Origin: JBCCEV01 sp039030125
GTDB taxonomy: Bacteria > Pseudomonadota > Gammaproteobacteria > Ga0077536
Assembly: GCA_039030125.1 (NCBI GenBank)
Contig: JBCCEV010000094.1
Location: forward strand, 1-16,560
Reading direction: 5' to 3'
DNA: 16,560 nucleotides
This document shows positions 6,713 to 14,461 of the stretch, in pieces. Numbering within the stretch: the first letter of the stretch is position 1; every line of letters begins with the position of its first letter. The position numbers were made by a program, and so were the translations under genes. The notes beneath the pieces were generated by a model. That model saw nothing but the letters and a program-made list of their open reading frames with translations, did no database searches and was not told where the DNA came from.

Positions 6713-8356
6713 ATGACTCCACTGCGATTTTCAAGCGTCAATTCGATCTGGCTCGGGGGCAGTCTCCTAATTGCCGGCTGCATTGCGCTGCCGATCGCTG
6801 TTGTCCTTATCACCCTAGTAGACCCATCCAGCGATGTTTGGTCGCATTTAAAACACACGGTATTAGCCGAATACCTCACCACCACGACAACGCTGATCTT
6901 GCTAGTCGGTTTCGCAGCGTCGCTCCTGGGGGTCAGTTTGGCCTGGCTTTGCACGATGACCGATTTCCCTGGGAGAGCTTTTTTTTCGTGGGCGCTAGTC
7001 CTGCCCTTGGCCATTCCCGCCTATGTTGTTGCTTACGTGTTCACCGACAGTCTCGAATTCGCGGGGCCCATCCAAACGAATCTGCGTTTACTCACCGGAT
7101 GGCAATTTGGCGACTATTATTTCCCCCAAATTCGTAGTGTCGGCGGCGCCGCAATGGTCCTAACGTTGGCACTGTACCCTTACGTCTATCTGTTCGCGCG
7201 CAGCGCCTTCCTCCAGCAGTCCGCCACCTATTTCGAAGCAGCTCGCGTCTTGGGAGCATCATCATTCGTAGCTTTTTGGCGTATCGCGCTGCCCAGCGCT
7301 CGCCCGGCGATAGCCGGCGGCGTGGCGCTCGTGCTGATGGAAACGATTGCGGATTACGGTGTCGCTGACTACTTCGGGATCACGACATTCACAACCGGGA
7401 TTTTTCGAACCTGGTATGGCTTGGGCGATAAACACGGCGCGATGCAGCTCGCCGCGTATTTGTTTACGTTTGCCCTTGCACTGGTATTGCTCGAACTCCT
7501 GGCGCGGCGCGGTCGCGTCAGTAATCCGGCACGAAACAGTCAGCCGGTCAATCGCATGAGCCTGCCGCTCGGGCGTCAGTGGGTCGCCTGCCTTTCGTGC
7601 GCGCTCGTATTTACCGCGGCATTCGCCTACCCCATCGCAACCCTCGCTTTTTACGCAGTCACCGAGGGCGATCCGCGCATCGGCCACAGCTTTTCCGGTT
7701 ATATCGCGAACAGCTTCACCGTCGGTTCCATCAGTGCGGTTGTGGCGCTAGCGCTGGCTCTGTGGTTGGTCTATGCCGAGCGCTTGAACGATCACTGGCT
7801 GACCAAGACACTCACCCGGATCGCTTCGCTCGGCTACGCGCTACCGGGCGCCGTTCTCGGCTTGGGCCTTTTGATCCCACTGACCAACCTCGACAGATCC
7901 CTAGCGCACTTTTTAAAGACTCACTTCAACCTCGAAACCGGGTTGCTGCTAACCGGGTCAATTACAGCCTTGGTGTTGGTCTACGTGGCGCGTTTTCTTA
8001 CCGTTGCCTATAACGCCTGTCACGGCGGCATGGCCAAAATCCACCTGCATCTTGACGATGCGGCCCGCTCGCTCGGTGCAACGCCGTGGCGCGTGTTGCG
8101 GGAAGTACACATTCCGCTATTGCGGCCCGCGGTCTTCAGCGCGTTGATTTTGGTGTTTATTGATGTTCTCAAAGAACTCCCGGCGACGTTGATTTTACGG
8201 CCATTCAACTTCGAAACCTTGGCTACCCGCGCGTATCGCTTAGCCGCCGACGAACGCTTGGCGGAAGCGTCGACGGCCGCATTGATGATTGTGGTGCTGA
8301 GTTTAATTCCTGTAGTGGTGTTGGGACTGCGTCTGGGTAAAGAGCGGCAGGGATGA
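6713..8356 (+). CDS. Fused two-domain permease of the ferric-iron ABC importer (FbpB-like)
   Basis: The product is 547 residues from the ATG at 6713; an adjacent GTG at 6710 is equally possible, and neither has a strong Shine-Dalgarno. The protein is highly hydrophobic, with about twelve membrane segments. It carries two copies of the binding-protein-dependent permease domain. The first EAA-like loop is ARVLGASSFVAFWRIALPSARPAI and the second is ARSLGATPWRVLREVHIPLLRPA, both docking sites for the ATPase. Such fused permeases are typical of the Fe3+ (FbpB/SfuB) transport class. It is transcribed divergently from its ATPase, with only 38 bp between the two chosen starts, so promoters must sit partly inside the coding regions. 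It is followed 71 bp later by the flavoprotein gene. Confidence 0.93.
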   Translation: MTPLRFSSVNSIWLGGSLLIAGCIALPIAVVLITLVDPSSDVWSHLKHTVLAEYLTTTTTLILLVGFAASLLGVSLAWLCTMTDFPGRAFFSWALVLPLAIPAYVVAYVFTDSLEFAGPIQTNLRLLTGWQFGDYYFPQIRSVGGAAMVLTLALYPYVYLFARSAFLQQSATYFEAARVLGASSFVAFWRIALPSARPAIAGGVALVLMETIADYGVADYFGITTFTTGIFRTWYGLGDKHGAMQLAAYLFTFALALVLLELLARRGRVSNPARNSQPVNRMSLPLGRQWVACLSCALVFTAAFAYPIATLAFYAVTEGDPRIGHSFSGYIANSFTVGSISAVVALALALWLVYAERLNDHWLTKTLTRIASLGYALPGAVLGLGLLIPLTNLDRSLAHFLKTHFNLETGLLLTGSITALVLVYVARFLTVAYNACHGGMAKIHLHLDDAARSLGATPWRVLREVHIPLLRPAVFSALILVFIDVLKELPATLILRPFNFETLATRAYRLAADERLAEASTAALMIVVLSLIPVVVLGLRLGKERQG

Positions 8357-8427
8357 TCTATGCTCGCCGTCGATGTTGACAGACTAGACGGGCCTGGTGA
8401 TCCTCATCTTATGAGTGGAGAAACGAC

Positions 8428-10872
8428 ATGACGCAGGCGCTGCCTGAACAAGCCCAAGTTGTCGTCATTGGCGGTGGCGTGGTCGGTTGCTCCGTCGCCT
8501 ACCATTTGGCGCATGCCGGATTTACCGACACCGTTTTACTTGAACGCGAGCAGTTAACTTGCGGAACGACCTGGCACGCCGCTGGTTTAGTGGGGCAGTT
8601 GCGCGGATCACAAAACATGACGAAGCTCGCCAAATACACCGCCGAGCTTTATTCAAGCCTTGAAGCTGAAACCGGTCAGGCCACCGGTTTTAATCAATGC
8701 GGCTCGATTTCTATTGCCACGACCGAAGGGCGTTATGAAGAGCTGCTGCGTATGGCTTCGATGGCGAAGGTCTTCGATCTGGAAGTGAACGTTTTGCATC
8801 GCAATGAGGTTGCTGAGCGCTACCCTTTGCTCAATGTCAGCGATGTCGTGGGCGCCATAACGATCCCCAGCGATGGCCAAACCAATCCTGTCGATGTCAC
8901 TCAAGCACTGGCGAAAGGCGCGCGCCAACAAGGGGCGAAAATCATCGAACACTGTAAGGTCACCCGCATTCTCTGCCAGGCCGGTAGAGCGACCGGCGTG
9001 GCAACCGATGATGGCGTCATCAACGCTGAATTCGTCGTTTTGTGCGGTGGCATGTGGACCCGCGACCTCGCGGCGTCGGTTGGTGTCACGGTGCCTTTAC
9101 ACGCCTGTGAGCATTTCTACGTGGTGACTGAGCCGATAGCGGATCTACCGAAGCTACCCGTACTGCGCGATTACGATGCCTACACTTATTACAAGGAAGA
9201 TGCAGGTAAGTTGCTGCTCGGCTGCTTTGAGCCGGAGTCGAAACCTTGGGGAATGGACGGGATCCCCGATAAATTTTGTTTCGATCAACTGCCCGACGAC
9301 TTTGAACACTTTCAACCCATACTCGAAATGGCCATGCACCGACTACCGGCTCTGGCCGACGTTGGCATGCAGACCTTTTTTTGCGGACCGGAAAGTTTCA
9401 CACCCGATGTTCGCTACCATCTCGGCGAAACACCCGAAATCGATCGGCTCTTCGTTGCTGCCGGAATGAACTCCATTGGTATTCAGTCGGCGGGGGGCGT
9501 CGGCAAAATCCTTGCTGAATGGATCGTCGATGGCGCTCCATCGATGGATATTTGGGAAGTCGACATTCGCCGCAATCAAACTCACCAACGCAACCGTACC
9601 TACCTCAAGGATCGGGTCACCGAAAGTCTTGGACTGCTATACGGGATGCACTGGCCTTTCCGTCAATTCGAGAGCTGTCGGGGGATCCGGCGTTCACCTT
9701 TCTATCCCGAGCTCAAAGCGCGCGGCGCCTGTCATGGTCAAGCCTGGGGATGGGAGCGCCCTAATTGGTATGCACCAGAACCAAGCTTGGCAAACTATGA
9801 ATATAGTTATCAACGGGCTAACTGGTTTGAGTATTCAGCGGCAGAGCATCATGGAGTGCGCGAAAACGTCGGTTTTTTCGATTTAAGCTCATTCGGCAAG
9901 TTCTTAGTCGCCGGGCGCGATGCGTGTGCTGTACTCAACCGTGTCTGCGCAAACGATATCGATGTCTCGACGGGGCGCGTCATCTACACCCAATGGCTCA
10001 ATGAGCGAGGTGGGATCGAGGCTGATCTGACGGTCACACGGTTAAGTGAAACGGAATTCTTGATTTTGACATCGGGGGAAACCGAGGTCCGTGACTTTAG
10101 CTGGCTCAAGCGCCTGATGCCGAATGACGCAAACGTGGTTCTTACCAACATAACCTCCGCTTATGCGGTGCTCTCCATTATGGGTCCGAACTCCCGCGCC
10201 CTGCTGCAGCAGCTAACCAAAGATGATCTTTCCAACGACGCCTTTCCTTTTGCGACCAGTCGCGAGATTGAACTCGGCTACGCGCTGGTTCGCGCGACCC
10301 GGATCACCTATGTCGGCGAACTCGGCTACGAGCTCTACATTCCAACCGAGTTTGCTGCCGGGGTTTTGGAGACTATCCTAAGCGCCGGTGAAGCATTCAA
10401 CTTGGTACCCGCTGGGTATCATGCGCTGAATTCATTGCGCATCGAAAAAGCCTATCGGCATTGGGGCCATGATATCGGTGTCGAAGACACGCCTTTGGAA
10501 GCTGGGCTCGAGTTCGCTGTGAAACTCGACAAAGCAGCGGACTTCATCGGTCGCGAAGCGTTGCTGAAGCAACGAGATGAGGGTATCTCGCGCTCGTTGA
10601 TGCAATTTACACTCGAGGACCCTCTGCCGTTGCTCTATCACAACGAACCGATTTGGCATGGCGAGACGATTGTGGGCTACGTTTGTTCGGGGATGTATGG
10701 CCACACCCTGGGTGGTGCGGTTGGCTTGGGCTACGTCAAGATTGAGCAAGGACAAGACCTTCAAAGCCTTGGGCAATTGGACTACGACATCGAAGTGGCG
10801 GGCGTGCGCCACAGCGCTATTGCCAGCAGCACGCCCCAATATGACCCACGGGACCAGCGGATCCGCTCGTGA
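8428..10872 (+). CDS. Sarcosine/dimethylglycine dehydrogenase-like flavoprotein with GcvT domain
   Basis: The product is 814 residues, starting at an ATG preceded by GGAG at 8 nt. The N-terminal half is a DAO-type FAD oxidoreductase: the dinucleotide motif VVVIGGGVVGCSVAYHLA (11-28) and CGTTWHAAGL (45-54). In dimethylglycine/sarcosine dehydrogenases the His of that motif (here His50) carries covalent 8-alpha-histidyl-FAD. The C-terminal half (about 430-810) is an aminomethyltransferase/GcvT-type domain that binds tetrahydrofolate and captures formaldehyde as methylene-THF; it includes YVGELGYELYIP and the LNSLRIEKAYRHWGHDI stretch. The reaction is oxidative N-demethylation of dimethylglycine or sarcosine, giving sarcosine or glycine. 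The electron acceptor (ETF or oxygen) is not visible. An upstream amidase could supply sarcosine; the downstream aminotransferase may belong to the same unit. Which methylated amine is used cannot be decided. Confidence 0.9.
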   Translation: MTQALPEQAQVVVIGGGVVGCSVAYHLAHAGFTDTVLLEREQLTCGTTWHAAGLVGQLRGSQNMTKLAKYTAELYSSLEAETGQATGFNQCGSISIATTEGRYEELLRMASMAKVFDLEVNVLHRNEVAERYPLLNVSDVVGAITIPSDGQTNPVDVTQALAKGARQQGAKIIEHCKVTRILCQAGRATGVATDDGVINAEFVVLCGGMWTRDLAASVGVTVPLHACEHFYVVTEPIADLPKLPVLRDYDAYTYYKEDAGKLLLGCFEPESKPWGMDGIPDKFCFDQLPDDFEHFQPILEMAMHRLPALADVGMQTFFCGPESFTPDVRYHLGETPEIDRLFVAAGMNSIGIQSAGGVGKILAEWIVDGAPSMDIWEVDIRRNQTHQRNRTYLKDRVTESLGLLYGMHWPFRQFESCRGIRRSPFYPELKARGACHGQAWGWERPNWYAPEPSLANYEYSYQRANWFEYSAAEHHGVRENVGFFDLSSFGKFLVAGRDACAVLNRVCANDIDVSTGRVIYTQWLNERGGIEADLTVTRLSETEFLILTSGETEVRDFSWLKRLMPNDANVVLTNITSAYAVLSIMGPNSRALLQQLTKDDLSNDAFPFATSREIELGYALVRATRITYVGELGYELYIPTEFAAGVLETILSAGEAFNLVPAGYHALNSLRIEKAYRHWGHDIGVEDTPLEAGLEFAVKLDKAADFIGREALLKQRDEGISRSLMQFTLEDPLPLLYHNEPIWHGETIVGYVCSGMYGHTLGGAVGLGYVKIEQGQDLQSLGQLDYDIEVAGVRHSAIASSTPQYDPRDQRIRS

Positions 10873-10969
10873 ACGGCGCCACCGGGCATTTTTTACATCG
10901 CGCTCGTTGTTTCGTTCGCAATGGCGCACTACAGTTAACCGACCACCTCGCCGATGGGACCACCTCGAG

Positions 10970-12313
10970 ATGAGCACAGCCGCCAGCAACATCAACGAAG
11001 ACCTGCTTCCGGATCTCGAACCGCTCTGGATGCCGTTCACCCATAACCGTCTCTTTAAGAAACAACCACGGATCGTCACGGCGGCCGAGGGCATGTACTA
11101 CACAAGCCACGACGGCCGGCAAATCCTCGACGGCCTATCGGGGCTATGGTGCTCGAATGCGGGGCACCGGCATCCGAAGATCGTAGAAGCCGTGAAGCGA
11201 CAACTCGATGTACTCGATTACGCCGTGGCATTCCAGGCACACCATCCGAGCGCATTTGAGTTAGCGGGCCGGCTCGCCGAGCTCGCGCCAGCATCTCTCA
11301 ACCATGCTTTTTTCACCAACTCAGGATCAGAAGCCTGCGACACGGCGCTCAAAGTTGCTTTGGCATATCACCAAGCAAACGGCGAAAGCCATCGTTTTCG
11401 TTTGATCGGCCGGGAGAAGGGCTACCACGGCGTCGGCTTCGGCGGGATCTCGGTCGGCGGCATGAGCCCCAACCGTAAGGCTTTCGCACGCGCGCTGTTA
11501 CCAGGCGTCGATCACTTACCCCACACTCATAACCTAGAAGAGATGGCCTACACGCGCGGTCAGCCGCACTGGGGTGGGCATCTCGCCGACGATCTTGAGC
11601 GTTTGGTTCAACTCCACGATGCCTCAACCATCGCGGCGGTGATCGTCGAACCCATGCAAGGCTCCGCTGGCGTCATCGTGCCACCTCAGGGGTACCTTGA
11701 GCGTTTGCGGGAAATCTGCACGCGCCACGGGATACTTCTGATTTTCGATGAAGTGATTACCGGCTTCGGCAGATTGGGCGCCCCCTTCTCGCCAGATCGC
11801 CTCGGGGTGGTGCCCGACATCATGACCTTTGCCAAAGGCGTCACCAGCGCCGTTGTGCCGCTCGGTGGGGTGCTCGTCAGCGATAAGATTTTCGATACCT
11901 TCATGCGCGGACCAGAACACATCGTTGAGTTTTTCCACGGCTATACCTACTCAGGCCATCCGCTGGCGTGCGCCGCGGGCCTGGCATCGTTGGAGGTTTA
12001 CGCCGAGGAAGATCTATTCGCGCGGGCGCGAGCCATGGAACCGATCTTCGAAGATGCCGCCCATTCGTTGCAGGGGACTCGGCACGTGGTTGACATACGT
12101 AACTTTGGGCTCGCCGCGGCCGTTGAATTAGCACCCCGCGAGGGGGCGCCATCGAAACGCGCTTTGGACGTTTTTCAAACCTGCTTCGATAATGGCGTGA
12201 TGGTGCGCTATACCGGTGACATTATCGCTGTTGGGCCTTCCCTGACCGTTTCGAAAGAGCAAATTAGCGTCATTTTCGAAACCATCAAAAAAGCAATCGA
12301 AGCCGCGGACTAG
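10970..12313 (+). CDS. Class III omega-amino acid:pyruvate aminotransferase
   Basis: The product is 447 residues. The ATG at 10970 gives the family's usual length and N-terminus (DLEPLWMPFTHNRLFKK); the frame is open further upstream but overlaps the flavoprotein gene. PLP-site features are FFTNSGSEACD (114-124), the FDEVITGFGR motif with Asp260, and Schiff-base Lys289 in FAKGVTSA. The sequence WMPFTxNRxFKxxPR near the start and GxYYxxxDGRxxLDGxSGLWC are typical of beta-alanine/omega-amino acid:pyruvate transaminases. These convert beta-alanine or other terminal amines to semialdehydes. The 97 bp after the dehydrogenase contain no clear terminator, so co-transcription is likely. The gene probably joins amine or polyamine nitrogen catabolism; the exact amino donor is uncertain. 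Confidence 0.9.
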   Translation: MSTAASNINEDLLPDLEPLWMPFTHNRLFKKQPRIVTAAEGMYYTSHDGRQILDGLSGLWCSNAGHRHPKIVEAVKRQLDVLDYAVAFQAHHPSAFELAGRLAELAPASLNHAFFTNSGSEACDTALKVALAYHQANGESHRFRLIGREKGYHGVGFGGISVGGMSPNRKAFARALLPGVDHLPHTHNLEEMAYTRGQPHWGGHLADDLERLVQLHDASTIAAVIVEPMQGSAGVIVPPQGYLERLREICTRHGILLIFDEVITGFGRLGAPFSPDRLGVVPDIMTFAKGVTSAVVPLGGVLVSDKIFDTFMRGPEHIVEFFHGYTYSGHPLACAAGLASLEVYAEEDLFARARAMEPIFEDAAHSLQGTRHVVDIRNFGLAAAVELAPREGAPSKRALDVFQTCFDNGVMVRYTGDIIAVGPSLTVSKEQISVIFETIKKAIEAAD

Positions 12314-12360
12314 GCTTCTCATGAGGCATCGTTAGAAGGTCGTCGCACCCTCTCCCTGTG

Positions 12361-12390
12361 TTGACAAAGCGCCCCGGGTAACGCTCTACT
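12361..12390 (+). promoter_or_regulatory. Candidate promoter for the HSL-type esterase
   Basis: A consensus TTGACA at 12361-12366 is followed after 18 bp by TCTACT (12385-12390), a 4-of-6 match to the -10 box. It lies in the 116-bp gap before an esterase gene that has its own strong ribosome site, suggesting separate transcription. Confidence 0.4.
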
Positions 12391-12429
12391 TCCGCTCCCA
12401 TAAAAACTTCACCCGAGGGGAGAAAAATA

Positions 12430-13362
12430 ATGCCTTTGGACCAAACCACCGATGCCCTGCTTAAAGGTATCGCGGAACAAGGCGGCCCGGCGCTCCACGA
12501 GATGCCGGTCGATACCTGCCGCGAGGTGTTCTTGGGGCTAGTACAAAGCCTGCAAGGAGACACCATCGCCATTCATAAAACCGAGGACCGCAAAATCGAC
12601 GGCCCAAACGGGGAAATCGGTTTGCGAATTTTTACTCCTCGCGATGCTGGCGGCGAATTGTTACCGGTTTTGGTTCAATACCACGGCGGTGGCTGGGTGA
12701 TTGGCGACCTTGATAGCCATGACAACATGAATCGTTATTTTGCGAATGAAGCCGATGTCATCGTGGTCGCGGTTGACTATCGCTTGGCCCCCGAGGCTCC
12801 GTTTCCCGCCGGCATTGAAGACGCCATCGCGGCCACCGAATGGGTCCACGCGAACGCTGCTAGCATCGGTGCTGATGCCGCAAAAATTGCGGTCGGCGGC
12901 GATAGCGCCGGTGGCAATATGGCGGCGGTTGTCGCGCAGCAAATGAAAGGCAAGATTGCGTTTCAAATGCTGATCTATCCGGCTGTCGATTTCACCGACA
13001 CGGTCTACCCCTCACGGGAGAAATTCGGGACCGGCGAATACTTCTTGTCAATGGAAGACATGGCTTGGTTTGGCGGTCATTTGTTCGGCGACAATGCGGC
13101 GGCACCCACCGATCCGAAAGCGTCACCGATAAAAAATGATCTTGGCGGTCTGGCCCCCGCGGTCACTATCACCGCTGGCTTCGATCCGCTCGTCGACGAA
13201 GGCAAAGCTTATGCAGACGCGCTAACAGCGGCGGGGGTTTCCTCGCAATACAAATGCTGGGAAGGCACTATCCACGGCTTCGTGTCATTTCCAGGCGCGC
13301 TGGCGGCAGGTGGCGAGGCGCTGGCTTATCTCTCATCAAGTTTGAAAGCGGCATTACACTGA
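12430..13362 (+). CDS. Alpha/beta hydrolase, hormone-sensitive-lipase family esterase
   Basis: The product is 310 residues, starting at an ATG after a strong purine-rich ribosome site (GAGGGGAG, spacing about 7). The oxyanion motif is YHGGGWVIGD (84-93) and the nucleophile motif GGDSAGGN (156-163, Ser159). The catalytic acid is likely Asp252 in GFDPLVDEG and His282 lies in GTIHGF. This HGGG plus GDSAGG set defines bacterial HSL (family IV) carboxylesterases acting on short-chain acyl esters. No signal peptide is visible, so a cytoplasmic site is expected. It is preceded by a separate promoter candidate and followed 8 bp later by a strong hairpin, so it is probably monocistronic. The natural substrate is unknown. 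Confidence 0.92.
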   Translation: MPLDQTTDALLKGIAEQGGPALHEMPVDTCREVFLGLVQSLQGDTIAIHKTEDRKIDGPNGEIGLRIFTPRDAGGELLPVLVQYHGGGWVIGDLDSHDNMNRYFANEADVIVVAVDYRLAPEAPFPAGIEDAIAATEWVHANAASIGADAAKIAVGGDSAGGNMAAVVAQQMKGKIAFQMLIYPAVDFTDTVYPSREKFGTGEYFLSMEDMAWFGGHLFGDNAAAPTDPKASPIKNDLGGLAPAVTITAGFDPLVDEGKAYADALTAAGVSSQYKCWEGTIHGFVSFPGALAAGGEALAYLSSSLKAALH

Positions 13363-13370
13363 GCGGCAAC

Positions 13371-13397
13371 TGACCCCCGCGCAAAGCGCGGGGGTCA
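13371..13397. terminator. Strong hairpin terminator between convergent genes
   Basis: TGACCCCCGCGC (13371-13382) and GCGCGGGGGTCA (13386-13397) form a perfect 12-bp stem closed by AAA. It begins 8 bp after the esterase stop and lies 71 bp beyond the stop of the convergent PEP-CTERM gene. No clean T tract follows on the plus strand (only a T-rich patch around 13408-13417), so it may act as a bidirectional or imperfect intrinsic terminator. Confidence 0.7.
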
Positions 13398-13468
13398 CGC
13401 CTCATAAGCTTCTTTGTTGCCTGGTCGTTGGTAAGACTTAGCGGCGCCGAGCGGCACGGCGCTGAAAC

Positions 13469-14266
13469 CTAGCTCTTAAAACGTCTTACCCCGGCAAGAC
13501 TCGCGAGCATCAGTAATGCCGTGCCAGGCTCAGGCATCGGCACATCGGTTGGCAAACTGGCGATCCCTTCAATAGTGTCGTTACCGCAACCCATGGCCCA
13601 ATGAATAGCGAGTTCCGAAGAATTAGCAAGTGCCGTACCGGCCACATCGAATTGAAAACTTAGTCGGTCACCGGGTGTCACCGTCCAGGTACCAGAGCCG
13701 ATTGCGGTCACATTAGCGCTGCGATCAACGGCTATTTCCTGTCCGTTTCGATAACGCGCGCCAGACATAAAATCGTCTGACAGCAGCGCGTTGGAATTAT
13801 TACTTGGCCCGTTCAACGCATACAGGGTTCCGGTGCCGCCCGCATCCGTCCAACGGTCGGCGTCAATTGAAAAGGCGAAACCCCAAAGCGTGCCAGTGAC
13901 GTTGTCATCTTGCAGGTAAGGTGCGCTGCCAAAGGGGTCCCAGGAGGTGTTGAGAAATAGATCGCCGTAACCGATCCCCATGTTGACGCCGTTCAACCGA
14001 CTCGCGGGCCGGTTCGTGTAACCGGAGAACAATTTTTCGTCCGCACGGCCGGCGAAATTGGTCATGATGTCGACCGACACGACTGTGCCATTGCGATTGA
14101 CCTCAGCACCGGATACCTCGAAAGTCGAGCTGCCTATTCGATCGCCATAACCCCAATCTTTACCGCCAACGTAGTTATCGGAAATGGGTACCGCGAAAGC
14201 GAAGCTGCTGGCGCTCAGCGCGGCGCCCGCTATCAGCGTACTGTTAAAAACCATTAAGCGTTTCAC
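13469..14266 (-). CDS. PEP-CTERM sorting-domain protein, secreted, function unknown
   Basis: I take the GTG at 14266 (265 residues): it follows GGGAG by 9 nt and starts a classic Sec signal peptide (VKRLMVFNSTLIAGAALSAS, cleavage near SFAFA|VP). The longer frame from 14347 would bury that signal. The C-terminus is a PEP-CTERM sorting signal: PEPG at 245-248, a hydrophobic stretch 249-260 and a basic end RRFKS. Exosortase recognises this signal and anchors or releases the protein at the cell surface. The mature part is Gly/Asn/Asp rich with no catalytic motif I recognise. Just before the signal is HWAMGCGNDTIEG (222-234), which I recall recurring before the PEP motif in this group of proteins. 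No exosortase is in the window. The polysaccharide deacetylase at 782-1642 is of the kind linked to these systems. Confidence 0.88.
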   Translation of the reverse strand: MKRLMVFNSTLIAGAALSASSFAFAVPISDNYVGGKDWGYGDRIGSSTFEVSGAEVNRNGTVVSVDIMTNFAGRADEKLFSGYTNRPASRLNGVNMGIGYGDLFLNTSWDPFGSAPYLQDDNVTGTLWGFAFSIDADRWTDAGGTGTLYALNGPSNNSNALLSDDFMSGARYRNGQEIAVDRSANVTAIGSGTWTVTPGDRLSFQFDVAGTALANSSELAIHWAMGCGNDTIEGIASLPTDVPMPEPGTALLMLASLAGVRRFKS

Positions 14267-14379
14267 TGCAACGTGCTCCCGAAATATCTTCGTACTGCTC
14301 CACCCGCGAACGAGTAGAGCTAAAGCAGTAATCGGGCCAAAGCGCACTTTCGCAGCTTAAGCGTCTGAGGGATAAGCAG

Positions 14380-14403
14380 TTGACGAAATTTAACGTTCGT
14401 CAA
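14380..14403. promoter_or_regulatory. Perfect 8-8-8 inverted repeat, candidate operator
   Basis: Arms TTGACGAA (14380-14387) and TTCGTCAA (14396-14403) are exact reverse complements around an 8-bp AT-rich spacer. The element lies in the 195-bp gap upstream of the PEP-CTERM gene and 59 bp beyond the stop of the 2-hydroxyacid dehydrogenase. On the minus strand one arm contains TTGACG, a -35-like hexamer. This fits a dimeric repressor site; a weak terminator hairpin is the alternative, but no T tract follows. Confidence 0.45.
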
Positions 14404-14461
14404 TGAAAGGAATTTAGGGTGAATGTGTCGCTGCTTACCGACAGCGTCCGGTCAATACACT

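Noticed and set aside
4630..8356. The ABC importer as a polyamine, thiamine or sulfate system
   Set aside because: The receptor has the class C iron-binding tyrosines and SRHYDTD motif, the permease is a fused two-domain type, and a Fur box controls the receptor; iron fits best.
8376..8404. TTGACA before the flavoprotein gene as a promoter
   Set aside because: The -35-like hexamer is perfect, but at 16-18 bp spacing there is no acceptable -10 (GATCCT/ATCCTC); not strong enough to list.
10658..10969. N-terminal extension of the aminotransferase into the flavoprotein gene
   Set aside because: The extra 104 codons are out of frame with the flavoprotein's GcvT domain, Arg-rich and unlike any aminotransferase N-terminus; the ATG at 10970 gives the family's usual length.
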